48,792 nt of DNA from Synergistaceae bacterium (GTDB taxonomy: Bacteria > Synergistota > Synergistia > Synergistales > Synergistaceae): positions 1 to 48,792 of the forward strand of contig JAITOY010000072.1 of assembly GCA_031289775.1 (NCBI GenBank), written 5' to 3'. Made by a program: the position numbers and the translations under genes. How positions within the stretch are numbered: position 1 is the stretch's first letter; every line of letters begins with the position of its first letter. The notes beneath the pieces are model-generated. The model did not search any database. It was not told the DNA's origin and saw only the letters and a list, made by a program, of their open reading frames with translations. Positions 7,647 to 15,849 of this stretch are shown one piece after another.

Positions 7647-8822
7647 CTATATCCCTGGAAGACTCTCCGCGCGATAGTGCCAGAGGCCGGCCGCGCAGAT
7701 GAGCGCTGAGACCGCCACAAAAAGCGCGCCGGCCGGCCCTATCAGCGGGAGTCCCCAATGTTCGAGAACCCGGCCGCCAATCATCGCGCCGCCGCCTATG
7801 CCTATATTGAACAGGCCGGAGTAGATGGCCTGCGCCACGTCCGTCGCGTCGGACGCTATTGTGAGGACTCTCATCTGGAAGACGAGGGTCGCGGCGGTGA
7901 AAGAAGCGCCCCAGACCATGCATAGCAAAAGCGCGCCAGCAAGACCGCCGGACAAAAATTTCATGGCGCACAGGGTCAGTAGGAGCACGAGCATCGGGGC
8001 GATGACAGCGGCGCCGGGGGCGCGGCGCGCGAGGGCGCTGCCTATGAAGTTGCCGGCTATGCTCGACAGGCCGAGGACCACGAGAGATACCTCCACTAGG
8101 CGGTCGCCGAACTTCCAGACGCCGCCCAAGAACGTCGAGAAATATGTCATGGCGGCGTAGTGGCCCGTCACGGCAAAAACGGCTAGCGCGTACGTAAACA
8201 GCAGCCGGCCGCGCCTCATCAAAAACGGCAGGCTGTCTAACGAGCCGGAGTTCAGGTTCGGCATGGAGGGAACTGAAAACATTATGACGAGAAGGACGAG
8301 GATGGAGACGGCGGCGATGACGAGAAAGACCGATCGCCAGCCGAGGACGTGGCCGAGCATGGTGGCGACGGGAATGCCCAGGGCCGTGCCGAGCAGCGAA
8401 CCGCTCGACATCAGGGCCAGAGCCTTGGGCCGCTCGCCTTCGGGCGCGAGGCGGATGGCCATGGCTGGCGCTATCGACCAGAAAAGGGCGTGCGTCAGGG
8501 CTACGAGAACTCGGGCTGCCATCAGCGAGGCGAAGTTCGGGGCGAGGCCGGCGTATACGTGGCTCGCCCCGAACATGGCCATGATGACCAATATCAGCAT
8601 ACGGCGGTTCTGCCGCGCCGTCAGGATGGTCAGGGGCAGGGACATTATCGTCACGACCCATGCGTAACCAGTCACGAGCAGGCCCGCTTCCGAGGCGCTC
8701 CTGCCGAGACCCGCGGCTATTTCGGGCAAAATCGCCATCGGGGTTATCTCCGTGGTCATAAAGACAAAACCCGTGAATGAGAAACAGACAACCCGCGCCC
8801 ACGACGCGAGGTTTTCATTCAT
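7647..8822 (-). CDS. MFS drug/sugar efflux-type transporter (DHA1/AraJ-like)
   Basis: The 391-residue protein has twelve predicted membrane segments and the look of COG2814 (AraJ/SotB) exporters: FVFMTTEITPMAILPEIAAGLG in helix 1, ASEAGLLVTGYAWVVTIMSLPL in helix 2, the loop ARQNRRML, and ALFWSIAPAMAIRLAPEGERPKALAL in helices 4-5. Such carriers export sugars, amino-acid derivatives or drugs by proton antiport; the substrate cannot be told. The ATG follows GGGAG that lies in the end of the upstream gene, 3 bp away, so it is the last gene of the fab-rnc transcript. No clear terminator follows it. The 83 bp before the next gene hold nothing else that I recognise. Confidence 0.85.
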   Translation of the reverse strand: MNENLASWARVVCFSFTGFVFMTTEITPMAILPEIAAGLGRSASEAGLLVTGYAWVVTIMSLPLTILTARQNRRMLILVIMAMFGASHVYAGLAPNFASLMAARVLVALTHALFWSIAPAMAIRLAPEGERPKALALMSSGSLLGTALGIPVATMLGHVLGWRSVFLVIAAVSILVLLVIMFSVPSMPNLNSGSLDSLPFLMRRGRLLFTYALAVFAVTGHYAAMTYFSTFLGGVWKFGDRLVEVSLVVLGLSSIAGNFIGSALARRAPGAAVIAPMLVLLLTLCAMKFLSGGLAGALLLCMVWGASFTAATLVFQMRVLTIASDATDVAQAIYSGLFNIGIGGGAMIGGRVLEHWGLPLIGPAGALFVAVSALICAAGLWHYRAESLPGI

Positions 8823-8825
8823 AAT

Positions 8826-9683
8826 TTAACGTCTCCCAACAGTGTTCCACATCTGGAGATAGATATCGTGCAGGTAGGTGAAGAAGTCCTCTTCATTCTG
8901 CGGGGGTTTTATGAAGACGCCGTTCCGCGCGCCGATCGCGTGGGCCCGTATCCTATAAGGGGTCCAGGCGTCTATAACTATCCACCAGCCGCGCCGCTGG
9001 GCCTCGCCAACCGCCAGCGCAAGCTCCTGAAGGCGGTCGCCGTTCGACCATGCGTCCCACAGGTCAGCCGGGGGTCGAACGACCTCGGCGGAAGCCGCTT
9101 TCAGCCAGGGGCTGGCAGCCTCTGTCAGGTCGAGCAGCTTTATCCCGTGAATTTGGATGCGGCCGACCTCGAGCGTACTTTCGAGGCGCGACTGGAACTC
9201 GGCGAGCCTTCTCTGATAAAAAGAGTAGTTATTCGGCTGAAGCCTGCTCAGAACGACAAGCAGCCTCTGGCTGAGGAACGGGAGCGCCGAGGGGTCAAAC
9301 TGGAGCGTGTTGCGGCGCGCCTCCGACACGGGCAAGTTCTCGTACAGGAAGTTGATGTTCTCGCGATCAGGCGCCAGGCCATATTTCTCGGCGTCCTTCG
9401 GGTCAAGGGCTATGATCACGGCGTCCTTCGGCAGGCGTTTTGCGATCTTCAGCACGCCGAGGTCGTTCCATGAGCTCATCGGCTGTATCTTCATCGTAGA
9501 GCCAACTATAAAACGCGCCATGTTCGTCATCCATGGGAGCGTCGTGTAGAGAGCCGGAGCATCTTTCGAGGGGGCGGAAAAAGCGACGGTCGGAGAGGCG
9601 AGGATCGGGGCGAGGCATGAAAAAGATAAAAAAAACAACGAAAATAAAAAAACGCGAAGTCCGGCCCTGAAGAAATTTTTCAA
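8826..9683 (-). CDS. Exported TroA/ZnuA-like protein lacking metal-binding histidines
   Basis: This 285-residue protein has an N-terminal signal peptide (1-~38, ending near AFSAPS). The mature part is reminiscent of metal-ABC substrate-binding proteins: ALYTTLPWMTNMARFIVGS resembles their first strand and helix. LQFDPSALPFLSQRLLVVLS followed by YSFYQRRLAEFQSRLE resembles their conserved W-x-D-P segment and backbone helix. IHGIKLLDLTEAASPWLKA occupies the place of the H-x-A-F-x-Y segment. The His ligands of ZnuA/TroA are missing from these positions, so metal transport is unlikely and no ABC genes are nearby. Start: TTG at 9683 overlaps the rnc stop (TTGA) with GGTGGAG upstream. The function is unknown; the fold assignment is inference from pattern only. 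Confidence 0.6.
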   Translation of the reverse strand: MKNFFRAGLRVFLFSLFFLSFSCLAPILASPTVAFSAPSKDAPALYTTLPWMTNMARFIVGSTMKIQPMSSWNDLGVLKIAKRLPKDAVIIALDPKDAEKYGLAPDRENINFLYENLPVSEARRNTLQFDPSALPFLSQRLLVVLSRLQPNNYSFYQRRLAEFQSRLESTLEVGRIQIHGIKLLDLTEAASPWLKAASAEVVRPPADLWDAWSNGDRLQELALAVGEAQRRGWWIVIDAWTPYRIRAHAIGARNGVFIKPPQNEEDFFTYLHDIYLQMWNTVGRR

Positions 9684-10393
9684 ATCTCCACCCTCATGGT
9701 CGAAAGCACTGATATCGCCGACTCCGCCGCGGCAAAACCGGCCGCTTTTATCGACGGGCCTTCGCCTGTCGCAAGAACCCTGCCGTCCGGCAGACTCACC
9801 TCCACCTCAAACGACGCGGCGTGGTCGGGGCCGCTGCGGTTCGTCAAGCGATAGACAGGCGGGTGCACCCACTTCGCCTGCACCATCTCCTGAAGGCGCG
9901 ACTTATAGTCATATTTTTTTTCGTCTATGGAAACTCCGACGGACGACACAAAACGCGACACGACGCCGCGCGCAGCCTCGTACCCACCATCGAGAAAAAC
10001 GGCGCCAAGCGTGGCCTCCATTGCGTCCGCGAGTATGGACGGGTTGCGGCCGCCGCCCTGCCGTTCGAGGCCCTTGCTGAGCATTATGAGGCCCGATATG
10101 CCGGCAGAGAGCGCCCACGAAGCCAGAGGGGTCTCGCTCACGACTGAAGCCCTCGCCCTCGTCAGCTCGCCCTCGCTATACTCGGGGTGACCGGCGTAAA
10201 GCATCTCGGAGACACAGAGCTCGAGCACCGCGTCTCCGAGATACTCCAACCGCTCGTTACAGGACGGCGCCCCCGACTCGTTCGCGTAGGAAGCGTGCGT
10301 AAGCGCCTCCTTCAGAAGGCGCCGGGACACGAACGAATAACCAAGCTTCTCCTCGAAGGCGCCGATGTCAGGCAGACAAATTTTTTCGTCCAT
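9680..10393 (-). CDS. rnc: Ribonuclease III
   Basis: RNase III cuts double-stranded RNA, including rRNA precursors. The 237-residue protein carries the signature NERLEYLGDAV (46-56), a second acidic site in LADAMEATLGAVFLDGG, and a C-terminal dsRNA-binding domain (~160-234: DYKSRLQEMVQAKW ... GEGPSIKAAGFAAAESAI). The start at ATG 10393 (MDEKICLPD) lies 7 nt after the fabF stop. The frame is open further up into fabF, but that part is out of place. The acpP-fabF-rnc order is conserved in many bacteria. Its stop overlaps the next gene's TTG. Confidence 0.95.
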   Translation of the reverse strand: MDEKICLPDIGAFEEKLGYSFVSRRLLKEALTHASYANESGAPSCNERLEYLGDAVLELCVSEMLYAGHPEYSEGELTRARASVVSETPLASWALSAGISGLIMLSKGLERQGGGRNPSILADAMEATLGAVFLDGGYEAARGVVSRFVSSVGVSIDEKKYDYKSRLQEMVQAKWVHPPVYRLTNRSGPDHAASFEVEVSLPDGRVLATGEGPSIKAAGFAAAESAISVLSTMRVEI

Positions 10394-10400
10394 AAACACA

Positions 10401-11639
10401 TCAACCTTTAAAACGTTCGATCGCCAACACCCCGTTGTGTCCGCCAAATCCGGCGTTGTTGATAAGCGCCCTGTCCACCTTGCGCTCGATGGCGGCGTTC
10501 GCCACGATGCTGAGCGCGCAATCCGGATCCGGCGTGTCGTAGTTTATGGTTGGGTGTATGACTCCGCGCTCTATGGCCAAAATTGACGCTATCGTCTCCA
10601 GCGCGCCGGCTGCCCCAAGGCAGTGGCCAAGCATCGACTTCGTCGAGTGTACCGGCAGCTTTTCGGCGTACGAACCGAAAACTTTGCGAATCGCGACGGT
10701 CTCCGTCTTGTCGTTCAGCGGCGTCGACGTGCCGTGCGCGTTGTAGAGATCGACCTGCTCCGGGTTCCAGCCCGCTTTTTTGAGGGCGTTATTCATGGCG
10801 CGGATCGAACCGGATCCCTCAGGGTCAGGCGCCGTTATGTGGTAGGCGTCGCACGTGTTGCCGTAGCCTGTGACCTCGGCGTATATATGCGCGCCGCGCT
10901 TTTTCGCGTGCTCCAGCTCCTCGAAAACCAATATGCCGGCCCCCTCGCCCATGACAAATCCGTCGCGATCCAGGTCGAACGGGCGCGACGCCCTCTTCGG
11001 GTCGTCGTTGCGAGTGGAGAGCGCCTTCATGTTCGCGAAACCGGCGATAGCTATAGGGGTTATCGCGGCTTCGACGCCGCCGACGACCATTATATCCGCG
11101 TCCTCTCGGATTATCGCGTAGGCGGCCTCGCCCATGCAGTGCGTCGCAGTGGAGCAGGCCGTGACGACGGCCATGTTCGGGCCTTTCGCCCCAAAGTACA
11201 TTGCGACGTACGCGGCGGGCATGTTGCTGAGCATCATCGGCACAAAAAACGGGCTCACCCTGGAGGGCCCTTTTTCGTGCATTATGCCGTAGTTCTCGTA
11301 GGTCGTCGTAATGCCACCCTCGCCGCTTCCTATGTATACCCCGAAAAGGTTCGGGTCTATCGACCCGAGGTCGAGGCCCGAGTCCTTTATTGCCATATCG
11401 GCCGCGGGGATCGCAAAGTGGATGACTCTGTCCGTCCTGCGCGCCTCTTTTTTATCAAACCAGGGCCCCACGTCGAAGTTTCGAACCTCAGCCGCTATTT
11501 TTGCGGTGTGCCCCTCCGTGTCGAAGAGCGTTATATTATCAACACCGTTACGGCCCTCTGTGAGGGCGCTCCAATAGTCATCCTTACCAAAACCTATGGG
11601 GCTAACCACGCCCAAGCCAGTGATGACAACCCTTCTCAC
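10401..11639 (-). CDS. fabF: 3-oxoacyl-ACP synthase II (FabF)
   Basis: FabF condenses malonyl-ACP with growing acyl-ACP in fatty acid elongation. The 412-residue product has the Cys-His-His triad: Cys162 in VVTACSTATHC, His302 in NAHGTSTPLND and His339 in STKSMLGHCLGAAG. The length is that of FabF (about 410). The start is GTG at 11639 (MRRVVITGLGVVSP) with GGGAGTG about 6 nt upstream. A 60-bp gap to acpP contains a GGGCGC/GCGCCC inverted repeat without a T-run. Confidence 0.97.
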   Translation of the reverse strand: MRRVVITGLGVVSPIGFGKDDYWSALTEGRNGVDNITLFDTEGHTAKIAAEVRNFDVGPWFDKKEARRTDRVIHFAIPAADMAIKDSGLDLGSIDPNLFGVYIGSGEGGITTTYENYGIMHEKGPSRVSPFFVPMMLSNMPAAYVAMYFGAKGPNMAVVTACSTATHCMGEAAYAIIREDADIMVVGGVEAAITPIAIAGFANMKALSTRNDDPKRASRPFDLDRDGFVMGEGAGILVFEELEHAKKRGAHIYAEVTGYGNTCDAYHITAPDPEGSGSIRAMNNALKKAGWNPEQVDLYNAHGTSTPLNDKTETVAIRKVFGSYAEKLPVHSTKSMLGHCLGAAGALETIASILAIERGVIHPTINYDTPDPDCALSIVANAAIERKVDRALINNAGFGGHNGVLAIERFKG

Positions 11640-11699
11640 ACGATCACTCCCTTAAAGAGGGCGCGGCGGCCAAAGCCTAGGCGCCCCCGCTCGATCCCG

Positions 11700-11951
11700 T
11701 TAATCTTCCACGCCTAGTTTCTTCTTTACGTAAACCACGGCCTCGCCAACGTTCGTCAGCTTCTCAGCGTCCTCGTCAGGAATTTCAACTTCGAACTCCT
11801 CCTCGATGCCCATGATCAGCTCGACTATGTCGAGCGAGTCGGCGCCGAGATCCTCCACGAAGGAGGCATCGAGTTTGATCTGGTCTTCTTCGACGTTCAG
11901 GCGATCCATAACCAGTTCTTTAAGCTTTGCCATTACCTCTTCCGAATTCAT
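11700..11951 (-). CDS. acpP: Acyl carrier protein
   Basis: The 83-residue, strongly acidic carrier of fatty-acyl chains is modified by phosphopantetheine on Ser39 in the motif [10 protein letters not shown]. The start is the ATG at 11951 ([10 protein letters not shown]), because AAGGAGGTG sits 8 nt before it; the open frame 10 codons further upstream has no such site. The layout fabG-acpP-fabF is classic. Confidence 0.97.
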   Translation of the reverse strand: MNSEEVMAKLKELVMDRLNVEEDQIKLDASFVEDLGADSLDIVELIMGIEEEFEVEIPDEDAEKLTNVGEAVVYVKKKLGVED

Positions 11952-11996
11952 CTGATAACACCTCCTTCCATCATCGCTCAATTTATTCTTCCGCGT

Positions 11997-12737
11997 CTAC
12001 ATCGTCATGCCGCCATCGACGGCAAGAACCTGGCCATTTATATATGAAGCGTCGTCCGAGACGAGAAAGACGGCCGCCTTCGCTATGTCCTCCGGGGCGC
12101 CGTATCTTCCGGCCGGTATCCGCGCGAGAATCGCGGTTTTGGCCGCCTCGGCGAGGGCGGCCGTCATGTCCGTCTCGACATAACCTGGCGCTATGACGTT
12201 CGCCGTCACCCCGCGCGACCCTGCCTCTCTCGCTATGCTCTTCACTATGCCGAGGATTCCGGCTTTCGCGGCGGCGTAGTTGACCTGGCCCGCGTTACCG
12301 ACAAGTCCGGAGACCGAGCTCACGGCAACTATCCTGCCAAACCTGGCTTTCAGCATGGAGCGTATGGCAGCCCTCGCGCAGTAGTAGACCGAGTTGAGGT
12401 TCGTCCTGAGAACGACGTCCCACTCCTCGTCCGTCATGCGCATGAGTATATTATCCCTCGTTATGCCAGCGTTGTTCACCAGTATTTCCACAGGGCCAAG
12501 TTCTTTATTCACCGTTTCGAACAGTTTTTTGACCTCGCCTGAGTCGGAGACGTCGGCCCTGACCACGATAGCCTCTCCGCCGGAGGCCTGTATCGCGCGA
12601 CGCGTCTCCTCGGCGGCCGCCTCGCTATTCTGGTAGTTTATCGCGACCCTGCAGCCCTTCGAGCCCAGCTCGACGGCGATCGCGCGGCCTATACCGCGGC
12701 TCGCCCCCGTTATGAGCGCGACCCTGCCCTCGCTCAC
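11997..12737 (-). CDS. fabG: 3-oxoacyl-ACP reductase (FabG)
   Basis: This NADPH-dependent reductase performs the first reduction of the FASII cycle. The short-chain dehydrogenase features are clear: GASRGIG (11-17), NNAG (88-91), catalytic Ser141, Tyr154 and Lys158 (NYAAAKAG), and a C-terminal GQVLAVDGGM. The length of 246 is standard. The GTG start at 12737 overlaps the fabD stop as GTGA, indicating coupling. Confidence 0.97.
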   Translation of the reverse strand: MSEGRVALITGASRGIGRAIAVELGSKGCRVAINYQNSEAAAEETRRAIQASGGEAIVVRADVSDSGEVKKLFETVNKELGPVEILVNNAGITRDNILMRMTDEEWDVVLRTNLNSVYYCARAAIRSMLKARFGRIVAVSSVSGLVGNAGQVNYAAAKAGILGIVKSIAREAGSRGVTANVIAPGYVETDMTAALAEAAKTAILARIPAGRYGAPEDIAKAAVFLVSDDASYINGQVLAVDGGMTM

Positions 12738-13696
12738 GACACGGCGCCCCCGGCGGTTCCGAGCGCTTCAATCGCCTTGGCCATGTCAGCCGCCTTGTTG
12801 AGCGCGACCGTCTTTTTGCCCTTGCATATCCTCTTTATCAGACCAGTGAGGACGTTCCCCGGGCCCAACTCCAGAAACAGATCGACCCCGGCGCTCTCCA
12901 TAGCCCTGGCGCCGTCCTCCCACATGACAGGCGAGTACGTCTGCCTGTAAAGCGCGTTCTGAATGGCCTCGACAGATTTCAATGTCGATGAGTCCACGTT
13001 CGCCACTATAGGGACATGGGGGGCGCTCCACTTCACATGCGAAAATTCCTCCCTGAGCTGATCGGCCACCGGCCTCATGAGCTCGCAGTGGAACGGCGCG
13101 CTCACCTTGAGGGGGATGACCCTCGTCGCTCCTCTCGCCCTCGCGATGTCGCCAGCGCGCGAGACGGAGTTCGCCTCGCCGGATATCACTATCTGTACGG
13201 GGGCGTTTACGTTCGCGGCGCTGCACACTCCGCCCGCCTCTTTGCATATCTCGTCTATAAGAGCCAAGTCGAGGCCAAGTATGGCGGACATCGCGCCCTG
13301 TCCGAGCGGCACGGCGTTCTGCATCAGCTCGCCGCGCTTGTGTACGAGTCTCAGCGCGTCGTCGAGCGAAATAACGCCGGACGCGGCGAGCGCGGTGTAC
13401 TCGCCGAGGCTGTGCCCCGCGTAGAAGGCCGGTTCGAGGTTTTTTCCGGATTTTTGGAGCTCGAACTCGACTGCCTTAGCCACCGCTATGCTCGCCGCAA
13501 GTATGGCCGGCTGGGTTATGGCGGTCTTCACGAGCTCGTCCTCCGGCCCTTCGAACATTACCTTTGAGAGCGAAAACCCTAGCGCCTCGTCAGCCTCGTC
13601 GAAAACTTTCCGGGCGACGTCATAACCTTCGTAAAAATCCTTTCCCATCCCGACCTCCTGAGCTCCCTGGCCGGGGAAAACTATCGCGTATGACAT
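12734..13696 (-). CDS. fabD: Malonyl-CoA:ACP transacylase (FabD)
   Basis: FabD loads malonate from CoA onto ACP. The 320-residue product has the FPGQGAQ start, the nucleophile Ser96 in GHSLGEY, and His203 in APFHCELM. ATG at 13696 follows AAGGTGG. It sits 17 bp after fabK and overlaps fabG. Confidence 0.97.
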   Translation of the reverse strand: MSYAIVFPGQGAQEVGMGKDFYEGYDVARKVFDEADEALGFSLSKVMFEGPEDELVKTAITQPAILAASIAVAKAVEFELQKSGKNLEPAFYAGHSLGEYTALAASGVISLDDALRLVHKRGELMQNAVPLGQGAMSAILGLDLALIDEICKEAGGVCSAANVNAPVQIVISGEANSVSRAGDIARARGATRVIPLKVSAPFHCELMRPVADQLREEFSHVKWSAPHVPIVANVDSSTLKSVEAIQNALYRQTYSPVMWEDGARAMESAGVDLFLELGPGNVLTGLIKRICKGKKTVALNKAADMAKAIEALGTAGGAVS

Positions 13697-13713
13697 ATCA
13701 GAAAAACACCACC

Positions 13714-14661
13714 TTAATCAAATCTCGCCGCTATTGACCTCGCGAGCGAACGAGCTTCCTCCACGATCTCTTCGATTATCTCCCTGGAGGGTTGGATTTT
13801 GGTCACGAGCCCGGCGATCTGTCCGGACATCACGGAGCCGTTTTCGACGGCGCCGTCGACGACGGCGGCCCGCAGTTTGCCCGAGCCGAACTTGTCCAGA
13901 TCTTCGAGCGTGGGGCCGCCGGCCTCCATCTCCGAAAACGCCTGCGTGAATTTATTTTTGATAGATCGCACAGGGTGCCCGAGCGCGCGGCCTGTAATCA
14001 CCGTGCTGCGGTCGTTTGCGGCTATTATTTTGTTCTTGAAATTTACGTGCGCGTTTGACTCCGCCGCGCAGACAAAACGGGTGCCTATCTGGACGCCCTC
14101 CGCGCCAAGCGCGAAAGCGGCCAGCATCCCCCGCCCGTCGGCGACTCCGCCGGCTGTGATGACAGGGATATCTATCGCCCGCGATACCTGCGCCGTGAGG
14201 GCCATAGTCGTGATTTCGCCGATATGGCCGCCGGCCTCCATGCCCTCGGCCACCACGGCCGCGGCCCCCTGTTTCGTCACGCGCTCGGCGAGGGCGACGG
14301 AGGAGATAACCGGGATGACGGTTATCCCGAGCGGGGAGAGTCTTTCAATGACCTTGCCCGGCATTCCCGCGCCAGTCGTCGCCACCGGAACCTTATGGAG
14401 CTCGGCCAGTTCGAGGGCATCCTGCCACGTTGGCGACAGAAGCATGATGTTCAGTCCGAACGGCTTGTCCGTCAGGCGTCTGATCTTCACCAGCTCCGCA
14501 TCGAGCATCTCGCGCGGCATGTTGCCGGCGGCTATGATGCCGAGCCCGCCGGCGTTGCTCACAGAGGCGGCGAGATCGGCGTCCGCCACCCATGCCATGG
14601 CCCCCTGAATAACGGGGTATTTCACCTTCAATAAACTCGTGACTCGGTTGGAGCTAAACAT
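13714..14661 (-). CDS. fabK: Enoyl-ACP reductase II (FabK), FMN-dependent
   Basis: FabK is the flavin enzyme that does the last reduction of FASII and replaces FabI in some bacteria. The 315-residue product has the nitronate-monooxygenase-like TIM barrel: YPVIQGAMAWVADADLAASVSNAGGLGIIAAG, GAGMPGKVIE, AEGMEAGGHIGE, TAGGVADGRGMLAAFALGAEGVQIGTRF. Its place between fabH and fabD supports FabK over a catabolic nitronate monooxygenase. No fabI or fabL is in the window. FabK enzymes are known to be insensitive to triclosan. ATG at 14661 has CGAGGTG upstream. Confidence 0.94.
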   Translation of the reverse strand: MFSSNRVTSLLKVKYPVIQGAMAWVADADLAASVSNAGGLGIIAAGNMPREMLDAELVKIRRLTDKPFGLNIMLLSPTWQDALELAELHKVPVATTGAGMPGKVIERLSPLGITVIPVISSVALAERVTKQGAAAVVAEGMEAGGHIGEITTMALTAQVSRAIDIPVITAGGVADGRGMLAAFALGAEGVQIGTRFVCAAESNAHVNFKNKIIAANDRSTVITGRALGHPVRSIKNKFTQAFSEMEAGGPTLEDLDKFGSGKLRAAVVDGAVENGSVMSGQIAGLVTKIQPSREIIEEIVEEARSLARSIAARFD

Positions 14662-14685
14662 CGGAACACCTCGGTTCGAATCGAC

Positions 14686-15684
14686 TCATGACTCTGTTAA
14701 CACGGCGCCAAATGTCATCCCCGCGCCGAAACTCGATATCAGGACTCTCTGCCCCGCATGGATCCTTCCGTCCGCCCTCGCTTCGTGCAGCGCTATTAAA
14801 ATGGACGCCGCCGATGTGTTGCCGTATCTGTCGAGGTTGACTACGACCTTGTCCATTGGCACACCCATCTTCCGACATACGTTTTCGATAATTCGGATAT
14901 TCGCCTGATGAAAAATCCACAGATCCGCCTCATCTGAAGTTATACCACAACTTCCACAAAAATTATCAAGATAGTCCGGGAAGAACTTGCTGACGAACTT
15001 GAACAGCTCTCGCCCCTGCATCTTTACAAAGTGCCTTCTGTTTCTTACCGTCTCCTCGGTCGCGGGTTCGGCGGCCATGCCTGCCGGCAGCGTTATGAAG
15101 TCTGCCTTCGAGCCGTCGGCCTTCATGTCGGCGTGCGTGATCCTCAAGGTTCCCTCCCTCCAGGGGCCAAGCACACATGCGCCAGCGCCGTCGCCGAACA
15201 GCACACACGTGTTGCGGTCCGTCTGGTCGACGAGCCGGCTGAGCGCCTCCGACCCAGCTACGACGACCTTCTCCCATATGCCGGAGGCTATGCCGCCGGC
15301 GGCAGCGGCCATGGCGTAGAGCGCGCCAGGACAACCGGCCTGAATGTCCATCCCCCCGGCGCGCCTCGCGCCGATCATATCCTGGACGACTGGCCCGACT
15401 CCCGGAAAAAGCGTGTCGGGGGAGTTTGTCCCCACCATGACCATATCTATCTCATCTGGAGTTACGCCAGCGTCCGTCATCGCGTCCTTCGACGCCGCCG
15501 CGGCCAAACAAGCGTTCGTCTCGACCCCGGAGACGATGCGGCGCTCGCGAATGCCGCTCCTCTCCACAATCCATTCGTCGCTCGTATCGACAATTTTCTC
15601 GAAATCCTTGTTCGTCATTACCCTCTCGGGCAGTTTTATCCCGGTTCCGAGGATCCCTACCGGCCTTCCCTGTATGAGCGCCAT
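14686..15684 (-). CDS. fabH: 3-oxoacyl-ACP synthase III (FabH)
   Basis: FabH starts fatty acid synthesis by condensing an acyl-CoA primer with malonyl-ACP. The Cys-His-Asn triad is visible: Cys118 in IQAGCPGALYAMA, His259 in WIFHQANIRI and Asn289 in RYGNTSAAS. At 332 residues it is of normal length. ATG at 15684 has CAGGAGG 7 nt upstream. It is separated from plsX by a 165-bp gap holding hairpins and a dispersed repeat, so it may also have its own control. Confidence 0.97.
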   Translation of the reverse strand: MALIQGRPVGILGTGIKLPERVMTNKDFEKIVDTSDEWIVERSGIRERRIVSGVETNACLAAAASKDAMTDAGVTPDEIDMVMVGTNSPDTLFPGVGPVVQDMIGARRAGGMDIQAGCPGALYAMAAAAGGIASGIWEKVVVAGSEALSRLVDQTDRNTCVLFGDGAGACVLGPWREGTLRITHADMKADGSKADFITLPAGMAAEPATEETVRNRRHFVKMQGRELFKFVSKFFPDYLDNFCGSCGITSDEADLWIFHQANIRIIENVCRKMGVPMDKVVVNLDRYGNTSAASILIALHEARADGRIHAGQRVLISSFGAGMTFGAVLTES

Positions 15685-15735
15685 TTTATACCTCCTGAAC
15701 GAAAAGCCGAGAAAACGGCGTTTTACGGAAAGCGT

Positions 15736-15771
15736 GATTTATCGTCGAGAGGCCTGAAGGGTAACGATTTA
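15736..15771 (+). repeat. Dispersed intergenic hairpin repeat, copy A
   Basis: The element reads GATTTATCGT, a short variable middle, then CTGAAGGGTAACGATT. The same two blocks, in the same order and spacing within 1-2 nt, recur in inverted orientation at 46153-46187. A partial copy lies at 32740-32761. Terminal ATCGT/ACGAT can pair. Confidence 0.65.
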
Positions 15772-15776
15772 AAAAA

Positions 15777-15817
15777 ACGGACGGCCTCCGCGTTCCCAAA
15801 CGGAGAAACCCCGTTTG
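15777..15817 (-). terminator. Stacked hairpins and T-run between plsX and fabH
   Basis: Reading the minus strand from plsX, CAAACGG pairs with CCGTTTG (15797-15817). A short hairpin CGGA-GGCCG-TCCG (15778-15790) follows, then seven T residues (15771-15777). This could terminate or attenuate transcription from plsX into fabH. Confidence 0.45.
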
Positions 15818-15849
15818 AGCGGTTTAATCAGCGCTTCCCTAAACGCCGC

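Noticed and set aside
7609-8802. A second long minus-strand frame over the MFS gene
   Set aside because: It is full of Arg, Pro and His with no membrane segments; the overlapping frame is a clear MFS transporter.
11641-11699. GGGCGC/GCGCCC hairpin between acpP and fabF as a terminator
   Set aside because: There is no T-run on the minus strand and acpP-fabF are normally co-transcribed.
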